A stretch of DNA of 64,000 nt, from the NCBI GenBank assembly GCA_963693365.1, contig CAVNZM010000003.1, positions 6,076,001 to 6,140,000 of the forward strand. Direction: 5' to 3'. Position numbers and translations under genes: made by a program. Source of the stretch: Amoebidium appalachense (taxonomy: Eukaryota > Ichthyosporea). This document shows positions 9,383 through 28,943 of this stretch, piece by piece. Every line of letters begins with the position of its first letter. Position 1 is the stretch's first letter. The notes under the pieces were generated by a model that was given only the letters and a program-made list of their open reading frames with translations, was not told where the DNA came from and did not search any database.

Positions 9383-11394
9383 TTCTTGGTTGGTCTCGGT
9401 ATCGTCGCTCTGTCGGGCCGACTTGCGCTTTGGGGACGGGGACTCCTCGCCGCGCTTGCCGGACAACTTGGTCTTCGACTTCTTGACTGTCAGCGCCGCC
9501 TCCTCTTCATCACTGGTGGATGCCCGCCGCTTAAGTCTCGCCAGCTCCTGCTCCATCTCCGAAACTTGCCCTTTGAGGTGCTGCACTTCGTCCACAACTT
9601 GGGGGTGCTGAATAATGCCAACGGCGCCAGACTCAGCCCCGTATGCGGGCTTCCGATCAACCTGGGGAAAAAAGAGGGTAGAAATGTCAGCATTTACTGC
9701 TGACACTTTTATGTGAAAACGGCATTCGAACAACGAAAACAAGGAAGAGTTAACGTGAAACGAAAAAGAAACATGGATGGTGCAAAAGGGTACACAACAA
9801 GATATAAAGGGTATTACAAAAGGTAACAATGGATATCAACAAGGTGTAGATATGTTATCAGCATGTTATCCTATGGTGACATTCGTTTACCAATGTAAGC
9901 AACGTGATACACTTTGAATGACAAAAAAAAGAAAGTAATTTATTTCTCACCAGTACTGCGCAGGTCGGTGGCGAGACGGTAACGGTCAACGTCCAGAACA
10001 AACCAATCTTTGCACCCACACAAACGAAGCTTCGGGAAAAGAGAGAGAACGGCAGGAGAACCATAGTTGGAGGCAACAGCATAGTTTGGTTCCAAGTTAA
10101 ACCCAAAATGAAGTGTGTGTGGTGTCACAAACACCAGGTCTCCGGGTTTCTGCACAATGAACGTGTACTCTATCTTTAACTCGTCGAGCATGTCGAGTGA
10201 GAGAGGGATTGTTTTTGTGCAGGAGAACACTTGTGCAGTGTGTGTACTTTGTGAGTTTATGCATCTGCCTAGTGATCTTTAAAAACGCATCCTTTTCACA
10301 AATAACCCAAAACTTTGGTCCCCCAGACAAGAGCAAGTTATGTGCACCCAAGCCACTGTCTTCTATATGCATGCAAAAAAAGGTTGCAAGCAACTTCCCA
10401 GCCTGACCCCGAAACAAAGCATGCATGTACGCCCAAGGGCTGTTAACACCAGGAATCTCCTCCCCGTAGAACTGAACACCCAGAGGAGAAATATCACACA
10501 CTTGATTGAATGAAGGGGGACAAGAGGCCTTAGAAACAGAAACGTCTGCAAGATACGCACCACCAGAGTTTTCTACAGCATACTTGTACAAAGCCTTAAA
10601 AGCATCCCTACTCATATCTATTGGGAAGTCGTACTTGGAGGTGTATGCTTTCGTTTGGCAAAAGTCTACGTGTTTGTTTTTCCTTACGACCTCACCCCAA
10701 CCGTTGGAGGACACGACTGAGTGAACCTTCCCATTTGCAAAAAGAGATGCAGGTATGCATGCAAGTGCATCTCCCATGGAAATGGGTTCACAAAACCCAC
10801 GAATAACACCACCCAACTTCCCATCATTCTCAATTCCATAAAAAAATGAAAGTGCAGCAGCTGGTGTGAGCATTGTGCCTTGTGAACAGGAAAGTGTGAG
10901 GGTAAACTGGGAAGGGGAAAGGGAAAGAAAAGCAAAAACAAAAAACAAACAAATAAAAAATAAAAAAATGATACTCGAGAATACAAGCTCGAGGGAAAGT
11001 GACAACAACGAACCGTGGAACGTCGGCTTATGCGGTGGAACTAACTATGTGGGAGGGCACAGCACACGGACCAAAAAAAGGGAAAAGAAAACATACCTTG
11101 GGGTCTGGCATTGAACGTTCTGGCGACGTAGGCGCCGAGCAGGCCCTTGCCCCTTTGGCCGTCACCGTGTCGCTGGCTGAACTCCTTCTGCGCCTCTAGC
11201 GCAGCCTTCCTCGAGGGCGGAAGGGCATCGTCCACGCTCTCGCTCGACGACGACTCGGAGTTAGAGCCGAAGGAGGGTTCTCTCTCTTTCCTTTTTTTAT
11301 CTTTCCCATTCACGAACTTTTGTTTCTTTCTCCCTTGCTTTGCAGCTTCCTCTGCAGCCGCTGCGGCCTTTGCCTGCTTTTCCTTTTTCCCCAT
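9383..11394 (-). CDS. JmjC-domain protein (KDM4-like), apparent frameshift
   Basis: Exon 1 is 11394-11097 (start MGKKEKQ, a basic/alanine-rich then acidic serine-rich segment). It joins exon 2 at 10878 in phase (CCCCAAG|GTATGT; acceptor TTCACAAG|GC). Exon 2 runs to 9951. It encodes a JmjC fold typical of Fe(II)/2-oxoglutarate histone demethylases: IPGVNSPWAY, the HxE iron ligands in CMHIEDSG, lysine in GGPKFW, and a distal histidine in TPHTLHFGFN. The two halves lie in different frames, with the switch near 10230 and no good intron there, so a one-base indel or assembly error is likely. Exon 3 (9661-9383) encodes a leucine-zipper-like segment and a basic SPSPKRKSARQS tail, ending at donor GTACGTACCCCC. 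Its phase does not fit exon 2 directly, so an exon may be missed and the 3' end is not found. Confidence 0.65.
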
Positions 11395-11511
11395 GCTTGC
11401 TGTCACGCGGCGATCGGCCACACAGTCGTAACAAAGCCAACAAAATGATACGTTTTGGTAACATAGTGTGTCCCAAAAACCGACAAGGAATGTGGTCGCG
11501 TGTCCTAGCAT

Positions 11512-12113
11512 TTGTTTGATTGGCTTACGTTTACGGCCACATTCTAGAGGGAGGCAAACAAAGTGTGTTCTCGTTTGGGTTTAAGAAAAAACAAACAAAA
11601 CCGTGGTATATCAATCGTTTAGATTACATCACCAGCCATATATGTAAAATATTCGTATTGAGCTAATGCAATACTGTATTTTTCTAACACATTATAAAAA
11701 AAACCAAACCATGAGTAAGCCAAATGACGAGCTGCCCAATGATGGTTTTTACTTGCTCAACCAATCAGTATCGTCGCATGGGCACAAAACAAACTTGCTC
11801 TCCAACGGGCGGCACGGGCCGCTCGGGCCATTAGCTGGAAGAGAAAGAAGGAAGAAACCGCTATTAATTACATACCTATTCTCAAAATATAATGCCAAAA
11901 ATATTAAAGTAATAGTCTCTTCAACCATAATGAAGGCTAATTAAGAACATATGATTGTTTAACTTCGTCTATTTATGCTGATGGCGGCCGCCGCGATTAA
12001 TAGCTCATCCAATCAGTATCGCGGCATTGGCAAAAAAAAATTACCAGTGCACGTGATATTTAAAGAAAAAACCTGATCTATATGAAACATACTTTAATTC
12101 TTCATAACTTAAG

Positions 12114-12152
<39 letters not shown>

Positions 12153-12282
12153 CATTTAATAACTTGCAACTTGGTGAATTCAAATATGACAACTTTAAAG
12201 CAATCGCAAAAGCGAACCTATCACATGGCCCACATGGCAGCACAGTATGATCACGCGGGGGGGGGGGGGGGGGGGGGGGGAC

Positions 12283-12366
<84 letters not shown>

Positions 12367-12401
12367 CTACAGTATATCAGCTGCAGGGTGGCCGCCCATA
12401 A

Positions 12402-12447
<46 letters not shown>

Positions 12448-12578
12448 ATCAGTGTATACATAAGTGGTAACCGATTAAATACCTCATGTATCGCCACGTA
12501 TAAACGTCCTGGTAACATCGTACAAATTTTTTATTTGTGTGTATTCCGTTGTGGTACCCCGGGATGCCATAACTTTTG
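11512..12578. other. Intergenic AT-rich DNA with TA, GA and G microsatellites
   Basis: No coding signal. It contains a (TA)n run at about 12115-12150, a G-run near 12257-12280, (GA)n at 12284-12366 and a second G-run at 12403-12445. CAATCAGTATCG(T/C)(G/C)GCAT occurs twice (near 11762 and 12014), with similar spacing to CTCATCCAATCA, suggesting an old duplication. Confidence 0.5.
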
Positions 12579-12858
12579 GATTTTGTCCTGGTGCAGAGAC
12601 TAGCGATCTTGCTAGCCTTGAGATCACAACCTAACCACTGCCGATGGTTGTGATGACGCCAGTAAAGGCGTGCTGGCTTTACCCCAGCGAGAAGAGGATG
12701 AGAAAAAGATGATCCCGACGGGATTTGAACCCGCGACCCCTCTATCTCCGGTCGAGTGCTCTACCAACTGAGCTACGAGATCGGTTAGATCTCGAGGCCA
12801 CCAGCCGACATGATCTGATTCATGCGATCGGACTGGATAACGATACCATCTTCCAACA
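12579..12858 (-). repeat. tRNA-headed SINE-like unit, copy 1
   Basis: 280-bp unit repeated at 12942-13213 with about 90% identity. On the minus strand a tRNA-like head (12782-12710) is followed by an unrelated body containing AAAGCCAGCACGCC and GCAGTGGTTAGG. The tRNA-derived head plus body is the general plan of SINEs and of tandem tRNA-gene repeats. No A-rich tail is seen. Confidence 0.6.
12710..12782 (-). tRNA. tRNA-like gene or pseudogene, 73 nt
   Basis: The minus strand folds as a cloverleaf: acceptor GATCTCG pairs with CGGGATC (one G-T), D arm GCTC/GAGC with loop AGTTGGTA, T arm GCGGG-TTCAAAT-CCCGT, discriminator A. The A box (TAGCTCAGTTGG) and B box (GGTTCAAATCC) are intact. The anticodon arm is odd: stem CTCGA/TAGAG has a G-A mismatch and the loop CCGGAGA lacks U33. 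GGA would be a serine anticodon, but the short variable loop does not fit eukaryotic tRNA-Ser. It is more likely a tRNA-derived Pol III promoter than a working tRNA. Confidence 0.55.
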
Positions 12859-12941
12859 TCCCCACTCAGGACGAATCGCAGAATCAGGTTAGGGTGGACT
12901 GCCCCCTCAGTCCCCTCTGAACCTCTGTTCATGCACCATTT

Positions 12942-13213
12942 GATTTGTCCTGTGCAGAGAAGCGATCTCTAGCCTGAGATCACAACCTAACCACTGCCGA
13001 GGTTGTATGACGCCAGTAAAGGCGTGCTGGCTTACCCCAGCGAGAAGAGGATGAGAAAAAGATGATCCCGACGGGATTTGAACCCGCGACCCCTCTATCT
13101 CCGGTCGAGTGCTCTACCAACTGAGCACGAGATCGGTTAAGATCTCGCAGGCCACCAGCCGACCATGATCTGATTCATGCGATCGGACTGGATAACGATA
13201 CCATCTTCCAACA
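12942..13213 (-). repeat. tRNA-headed SINE-like unit, copy 2
   Basis: Tandem partner of 12579-12858 in the same orientation, 83 bp away. It differs mainly by single-base deletions, as expected for a decaying copy. Confidence 0.6.
13063..13134 (-). tRNA. tRNA-like copy 2, probable pseudogene
   Basis: As in copy 1, but one base is missing between the acceptor stem and the D arm (ctgagcacgag on the plus strand instead of ctgagctacgag), removing one of the two linker bases. 72 nt. The A box is damaged and the B box is intact. Confidence 0.5.
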
Positions 13214-13330
13214 ATAACCCCGGGCATGTAGATCGATACTCAAATTTCGTGCTTCCACCCTACCCTCCCCCCCCCCCCCCCCCCCCCCCCCCATTGGGGT
13301 ATATCATTCCAGACCCAATATACCACACTT

Positions 13331-13545
13331 TCCCCTCTCCCCCTTGCCTAAAACATGCCTCCCATCCACACACCACCCAGTAGCCCCCCAACACAACATG
13401 CTTATTGGGCGCTTACCTCGCGCATATCACCCCCCCCCCTACGTGGGTAAATTTGGATATATCTCCTGAACCAAAACCGGCAACCCGTTCCGGACGGTTC
13501 TGTTGCATCCCCCAGGCGGGCACACGGCTTTGTGTATGCCCACAG

Positions 13546-13580
<35 letters not shown>

Positions 13581-13653
13581 CCCTTCCCCAACACATGCCT
13601 CCCATCCACACACCACCCAGACCCCCCCCCTACACAACGTGTTTATTGGACGC
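13331..13653 (+). repeat. Direct duplication of about 80 bp
   Basis: 13331-13409 and 13573-13653 share ACATGCCTCCCATCCACACA and then CACCCAG, a C-run, ACACAAC(A/G)TG and TTATTGG(G/A)CGC. Poly-C tracts flank both (13265-13292, 13545-13577). No gene is seen between 13214 and 14647. Confidence 0.65.
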
Positions 13654-13950
13654 ACACACCGCATTTCCGCGTAAAGAAACTCATCTAAATACATATCAAA
13701 GTGAGTACACATCACGATAAAAACGAATACCAAACATATCAAATGTGTCCAATCATAACACGTATATTAATAGACAGGAATGCATATCACGATCTATACT
13801 GATGTACTCACCGCGTCTATTGGTGAGTCATCCTACTTTGAACCAAAAACAATAATAAAAACAAAGACATTGAATATAGTTAGCCAATCACACTACTCTC
13901 AGAAAAAAAGAAGAGAGCAAACTCAGATAAAATGCAATAAGTCCTATCAG

Positions 13951-14079
13951 GCAAGGGAGCCAGGTGTGCACAGATCTTCAAATATCCGTGCACACAGCTG
14001 AAACAAGGATCCCGGGATCAGGCAAGGGAGTCAGGTGTGCACAGATCTACAGATATCCGTGCACACAGACACAAGGATC

Positions 14080-14085
<6 letters not shown>
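13951..14085 (+). repeat. Tandem pair with hairpin GTGTGCAC...GTGCACAC
   Basis: Two units of about 65 bp (from 13951 and 14019). Each has GTGTGCACAGATCT, about 10 bp, then ATCCGTGCACACAG, so each can fold into an 8-bp perfect stem. They end at GGATCCCGGG and then a long G-run (14083-14128). Confidence 0.65.
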
Positions 14086-14129
<44 letters not shown>

Positions 14130-14271
14130 AGAGCAGAAGGGAGAGAAGAGGGAGAGCACAAAGAAGAAGAGCAGACACGAATACAAAAAGGCTAAGACAC
14201 ACACACATACTTCAAGACTCTTGCTGTACTACGTAGTAACGTATTCCAACAGTGTGTGTGTGTGTGTGTTT

Positions 14272-14302
<31 letters not shown>

Positions 14303-14647
14303 GGGCTGAGGGGGCCCTGGCGGGGTGGGGGGGGGGTGTGGGGGTGAAGGTAGCTGTACGCCACAGTATGGGGTAAAAAGTATGATATGACGTCATGTCT
14401 GTCAGCGTGTATGGTAGTGTACGGTATGGGTGTGTGTGTGTGCGTGTGCGTGGGTGTGTGTATGTGTATCAGTGTCACCGTGAGAGTTCAGGTTCAAGGT
14501 ACATGATACACAGGTTGTCACACAACTTCGTTTGTCCACGCGTACACACTACTTCTCGCATAGACTACTAGTAGTATGCAGCATTATTTTAGTTACTCAA
14601 GTATGTGTATTAAAGCTTAGCTTAGTAGTATTGCAGGGCAAACAAAG

Positions 14648-23465
<8,818 letters not shown>

Positions 23466-23731
23466 GTTTTGTACACACCACGCCAGATGCGTGGCGCAAT
23501 CAACTTCACGTGTACTTTTTGTTATTAGCTTGGTTCGAATGGTGTAACCTTATTGTAACATAGATAACATGCTGGTGTATGAATGTTATGCATGTACATA
23601 CATTATGACGTGCGTCTGATAGCACAGATAACATTACGTGTATCATACTGTTAACCCTGTAAACAACAGTGTGTGTACCATAATTATACGTTTGATATCC
23701 GAATGATATAAATGGTACCTGTGGTATCCCG

Positions 23732-23737
23732 AATAAA
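23732..23737 (+). terminator. AATAAA polyadenylation signal
   Basis: Located 267 bp after the stop codon of the Plavaka-like gene and before the LINE remnant, with no other candidate nearer. Confidence 0.5.
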
Positions 23738-23939
23738 CTGTGCGAAGGCCCATCATCCGGGTATCCTTGCAGCATCAGCCATTAAAAATAGCCAATCAAA
23801 GGCCAGAGGGCAATTGGAATAATGCTGAGAATCCCACAATCGCGCCACCAATGCACTTTGCCGCCATAAAATTGCCCAGGGATCTGCCACTCTCCCGAGG
23901 GACTCTGCCGATGCGCGGGTTCTTGTACCTGATATAGCT

Positions 23940-25086
23940 AACAATTTACACACATTTACATTATCATCTAAACCTGTACCTATAGTTCCAGAATACAAAT
24001 ATCTTGGTGTTCCGGTTGATTCTGTTGGTGTTATGTTTCCCCATATGGTCGAAAAGAGGGTAGAGTTGGCTCGTAAGCGGTTAGCTTTCTTCTCGGCTAA
24101 TATTTTTAAAGACACACCCCTCCATCCTTCTATTAGACTTACATTTATTCGCACTTTTGTCTTCCCGGCATGTGAATATGGTTTACCCCTTCTCGCCGCT
24201 TGGATCAAGAAAGAGAGAACTAGAGCGCTTAAACCCCTGGCAAATTTCCTTGAAGCAGAAGTTGCCTCCTTTCTATCTAACAACTGTTGTAAACCTGGGC
24301 CTGTAACGCTCTCGATATATGGTCTGGTCCCAATAGCTGCTAGAGTATCCTATCTCGCGCTGAAATTCAATAAGCACATAAGCCGCTTAAAGAAGTATTT
24401 GCCCTCCCACCCTCTCTTCTCTATCCGACCTGTCCCCTCCTCACCTCTCCCCTCTTTCCTCCCCCTCTCTCTCCCCCTCTCCCCTGGGCACAAATACAAA
24501 TAAACCCCGCAATAGTGTGTGTGTGACTTTGGACTGCCACTTACTTGTTAAACATGTACACAATCACAAGATAATCACGCAATATAACAAATGGAAAAAG
24601 ATACCACACGACACTAGACCCGATGAAAGCATACACCTTGAAAAACTAAGCCTTATGTCTCGTTTTATATATACTGACCGCCTCAACCATATTGCCAAAT
24701 ATGGCACTCGCAAGTGTATAACACCTAAATACATATTACCTTCCTGTAGAACTGGTCTTTCTCTAGCTGATGGTATTATTGATCAATTACCACGCTTTTA
24801 CTGTACACGTGCTATACAGTGGAGATCTAATAAGTATAAGGTGGCATCATTTGCATGCCCAAACAACACACACACACACCAGTTTAACCGGTCATGTATC
24901 GCCAAATGTAGTTTGATAGACCACATAATACCGCAACACACACACGTCACATTCACAACAGACACCCAGAAAGATAGCCTACCTGTAAATTACAACATCC
25001 TTGATTTTATACTAAACACGCGTAACTACGACCTGTTTATTAGATGTATTGATTGGCTTGAGAAACACATCACTACAAAATTATAG
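23940..25086 (+). pseudogene. LINE (non-LTR retrotransposon) 3' remnant
   Basis: The first part (to 24503) encodes EYKYLGVPVDSVG and then an Arg/Lys-rich helix and TFVFPACEYGLPLL. This is the usual region C-terminal to the reverse transcriptase of LINE ORF2 proteins. A C/T-rich low-complexity stretch and a stop interrupt it at 24503. A second open stretch (24517-25086) continues in similar composition to a stop at 25084. The catalytic RT core is absent. CA repeats and a 26-base A-run (25199-25226) follow, consistent with a LINE tail. It is a 5'-truncated, broken copy. Confidence 0.6.
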
Positions 25087-25089
25087 CGC

Positions 25090-25107
25090 ACGCGCACACA
25101 CACACAC

Positions 25108-25164
<57 letters not shown>

Positions 25165-25226
25165 CCAGCTGATACCGAGTGTCCCGAGGGGAGCCCCTTT
25201 AAAAAAAAAAAAAAAAAAAAAAAAAA
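25090..25226 (+). repeat. CA microsatellite and A-run, probable LINE tail
   Basis: (CA)n from 25093 to about 25163, a short unique segment, then about 26 A at 25201-25226. The position after the LINE stop fits a retrotransposition tail. Confidence 0.6.
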
Positions 25227-25242
25227 CGGGGAACCCCAACTA

Positions 25243-25421
25243 ATTGATTTCTCCTTGTAGTCTTTATGGTGTCTCGTAGAGAAAGTAAACCCTGATATAT
25301 AGTCACCACCCGACATCTATGTACGTGATCATGATATACCGCTGAGGGGATATTCCGAGCAAAACCCCCCCCCATACCTGAGACTGGTTCTCTTTGCCTC
25401 GAGTAAACAGCGTAAACCCCC
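25243..25421 (+). repeat. Solo copy of a 178-bp dispersed repeat
   Basis: Runs from ATTGATTTCTCCTTGTAGTC to CAGCGTAAACCCCC. It is almost identical to 47177-47354 and, inverted, to 47791-47967, where the two copies flank a transposase-like ORF. No partner copy is found near this one. Confidence 0.85.
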
Positions 25422-26080
25422 GTATCCTCTCTCTATATTTAGTGCTAAATTCCGCATCGGCAGGTCCCTTTTTACAGCCTGTCTATTTGTCCTTTCTTGA
25501 TTCTTTCTGTTTTCTATCACTAATCATGATGGCTAAGCTAATACTGTACACGTGTTTCGGGCCGCCTCACCTTTTGGCCCTAAACTGTGAAGCAATAAGG
25601 GCTACGTAACATTATGATACGCCAATCTACCCATACGAATACCACTGGTAAAAAAGATATCTAAATGATACAAAGGTGGTTGTCCAAAATGGCGACATAT
25701 GTATCCAAATACCTATGTGATTTGCGACCAATGGGATCATGTCTTTACTATGGATTTTGCGCAAAAACTGTACTGCACGGCCGCGCCACGGAGCGTACTA
25801 CTACTGTACCATACGTACAACACTGTAGTGGTATACTACTAGTACTACTGGTTGTATAGCAGAGCATAGCAGAGAACAGGAGGAATACTAACACGTACTG
25901 ACGTGTTGCCGCACGTGCGACGTCATACATCTACTTGTGGCGGCTTTGCGGCTTTGCAAAAAAAAAAAAAAAAAAAAAAAAGGAATGGAAAAAGGAGACA
26001 CCGCCTCAGTAGGTGGTAGGGAGGAATAGTAGTGGCTAGTATTCTCTTCCTACTTCCACCTATTCACTGGTGTACGTACA

Positions 26081-26311
26081 ATGACGCGCACGAAACAGAC
26101 ACCGCTTTGCGGGGATAAACTGCACATACAGAACCCTAACACCCATCTTGTAGGCAGGACACTTATCCCAACACCAGTGTTTGTCATCAGCGATGAAGAA
26201 GAAACGGCGGCCCCTATCAGGGGCACTACGTTCGATGCCAACAAGAGTGTTTTGAGGGAAATGATGAAGCAAGCAGTTGCAAGCTTAATGAGTAGCAGTG
26301 ATTCAGAATAG
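26081..26311 (+). CDS. 76-residue protein with H3-tail-like N-terminus
   Basis: The ORF starts MTRTKQTP, matching the histone H3 start (ARTKQTA after Met) at RTKQT. The remainder is not histone. Residues about 33-41 (PVFVISDEEE) fit a SUMO-interacting motif: a hydrophobic core V-F-V-I followed by acidic residues. The C-terminus is a predicted helix (VLREMMKQAVASLM) and an SSSDSE acidic tail. No TATA box or flanking gene supports it strongly, but composition is unlike the surrounding repeats. It may be a complete small protein or the first exon of a larger gene. Function is unknown; a chromatin-reader or methyltransferase decoy is only a hypothesis. Confidence 0.45.
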   Translation: MTRTKQTPLCGDKLHIQNPNTHLVGRTLIPTPVFVISDEEETAAPIRGTTFDANKSVLREMMKQAVASLMSSSDSE

Positions 26312-26504
26312 CATGGCTAACAGGTTGTTCAGCATGCATCCTTTTTTTATTTATTTCATTTTTGTACCTGGCACCTAAACACTTAGGAGATGCATGTAAC
26401 GTATCCAACGTCATAGTTCAGATTCCATACTTGCTAAAGAAATGGTGATGCCAAAGTAGATGCATGTAAATGATGTTGTGTGAACAGTTCAAAAAACTTA
26501 TGTG

Positions 26505-26663
26505 CATCTGCGTGTTCAACGCGAGTGTAATAAAAGCGCATCGGGAAACCCAGTGCAGGTAGTCACTTCTTGTGTCAGCCCTCTGCAAGGCCATCTCCAG
26601 GCAGGCAAACACCTCGATAATCCTCCCCATCATCATGGCCTTCTTTCCGTGCATACCCACCTA
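26505..26663 (-). CDS. Possible short exon, unrecognised
   Basis: A minus-strand open stretch follows an acceptor-like GGGCTAG. It encodes a helix-like sequence including GRIIEVFACLEMALQRADTR. No clear donor and no family are seen. It could belong to the 3' part of the kinase gene upstream on the same strand, or be chance. Confidence 0.2.
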
Positions 26664-26699
26664 GCCCTCCGCACCCCCTCCCCCCTTCCCCCCCACCCC

Positions 26700-26870
26700 T
26701 AACACCCCCCCGCACAGATACACACACGCGCGCTCACCCGAACACACACACACACGCGCGCGCACGCGCACACACACACGCACACGCGCGCACCCACACA
26801 CAAACACACACACGCACACGCACACGCACTTGCAGCGTGACACACGCACACTCGCACCCCCCCCCCCCCT

Positions 26871-26901
<31 letters not shown>

Positions 26902-26935
26902 AAAACACACACCGTGACACACACACTCACCAAAG
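26700..26935 (+). repeat. CA/CG microsatellite and poly-C
   Basis: (CA)n with CG interruptions at 26714-26825, then C-runs at 26858-26899 and a short CA tail. Confidence 0.8.
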
Positions 26936-26999
26936 GCGGAAAAAAGGGGTCACCCGAGGACTGTCACAGTGCGTGACAGTTGATGTATCATTGTTGTCT

Positions 27000-28150
27000 T
27001 AATATATATCAGGGTTATCGTTATTGTAAAACCATGGCGAGTATACCACAGTGGACAGCATTTTGGTATATATGTGACACAAATGGGGTACCTTGTTGTT
27101 ACCCTTGTTGCTACCCTCGCCACTGAGTGGTACCACCATGGCAGGGTGGTGAGTATACCACAGTGGACAGCATTTTGGTATGTATGTGACGCAAATGGGG
27201 TACCTTATTGTTACCCTTGTTGTTACCCTCGCCACTGAGTGGTACCACCATGGCAGGGATAACACAAAGGACAATAGATTGGTAGCAGAGTGGTATACAT
27301 GTAAATATCCGTGAGAATACATGTAGGGTACCAGGTTGTTACCCTCGCCGTAGAGTGGTACCACACGGGCATTGATAACAAAAAGGATAATAAAGTGGTA
27401 TACAGTAAAGAGCCCCAAATGGTACCTCTATTGTTATCACTGCCACTACGGTATCAGCATGTACACAAGAGCGTACGCCAAATATTTAGCCTTTGACATA
27501 CACCATGTTACCCAAATGTTATCTAAGGTTACCACAGCTATCCCTGTGTAGCATACTGTGTAACATTTGTATTATCCTGGCGCCTCACCCTAGACCTAAC
27601 CCTCTGACATATAGTAATCTCGGTATGTCCTGATTGGCATAAAATTGGTGTAAAAGTTCAACTTTTTCACACAAACTGCTGTCCCCCGTTTTTACCCCCC
27701 TGACTCAATCCGGGGGATACCACAAGGGTTACAAACAGATGCCCAAAAATACGCAGAATATTGCAATTGCTATCTTATAAGATACAAGTATGCTATAGGG
27801 TTGGTATATCGGGATTGGTACCCCCGTATGCCTTAATGGCACCATATTGTTACCCTCGCCAATATCTTACAATTGGTACAGATAGAGTATACAAATAATT
27901 ATACAGTATGGTGTACACTATGGTAGACACAATGGTAACATCGCCACTGTGTCACCTTTGGTAACATCTGGGTAACACAATGTATAACCTAAGCAGTTAT
28001 ACAGAAATGTACCACTGCCATGATGTTACCAACACGCTATCACGACGTTATCATATTGTACAGGGATAGCATTGAGGTGACTTATTGTGTATAATATCGT
28101 GTATACAAGGTTACCAGCGTGTATACCATTGTGTCATGGATAACCGTTTG
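27000..28150. repeat. Region dense in GGTA/TACC words with a 110-bp tandem repeat
   Basis: 27036-27260 holds about two copies of a unit of roughly 110-115 bp (AGTATACCACAGTGGACAGC, then TACCCTCGCCACTGAGTGGT). The rest to 28150 has an excess of GGTAAC, GGTATAC, GTTACC and GGTACC words on both strands. No coding signal. Confidence 0.55.
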
Positions 28151-28170
28151 TATACCAATGTCACCCAAAG

Positions 28171-28848
28171 TATCGGGGGTAGGTTTGCTGATGCCTTAGC
28201 CCGCGTATATACGACGCTCCAACTCAGACAGCAGCATCAACTGAACTTGGGGGGTCAACCCGTCTTGATCGATATCAAAGACGAGCAGGGTTGCTTATGC
28301 AAGCAAGGTGAGCAAAACGGTGAAGATGTGTGCGCAAACTAATGCAGTGCAGCGAAAAATGCGTATGTGCTTACAGATGCACGACACAGAGCAACCATGC
28401 CCGGTTGCATGGGGGGGGGGGTCTAACCGAAGAACCCGGAAAAAGGACCTGGATAGATCCGTGGTCAAGATTTATTGACACGGATAGACAGGCCGTAACA
28501 TCACTACGATAACTCCACATAGAAACATACACATTCGTTCAATAACTCCAAAGCAGTATATTATTGATTACTTAACATGAGATTCGTTACCAACTGAATA
28601 AAAACTTATGAATGATCAATGCGTTAAGTACGTGCTATGTCAATTGTGTGAACATACCCGATTAAAGAAACATCTGCTAGCTTCATGTCACCAAACTACA
28701 TTTCAACACTGTTCGTGGTAATACGAGGCGAACTGTTCAAATTCGATAACTGTATCACTCATTACTGCAAGACCTTGCATGCAATATAGACTGAACGAAT
28801 CACATTACGACTCCCTTAACAACACGTGTAAGTCCCATACAGGGACCA

Positions 28849-28887
<39 letters not shown>

Positions 28888-28911
28888 GTGTGCGTGTGCG
28901 TGTGTGTGTGT

Positions 28912-28943
<32 letters not shown>

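Noticed and set aside
12710-12782. Functional tRNA-Ser(GGA)
   Set aside because: Short variable loop, no U33 and a stem mismatch argue against it; kept only as a tRNA-like sequence.
23753-24283. 176-codon minus-strand frame
   Set aside because: Antisense shadow of the LINE fragment, which has the recognisable protein on the plus strand.
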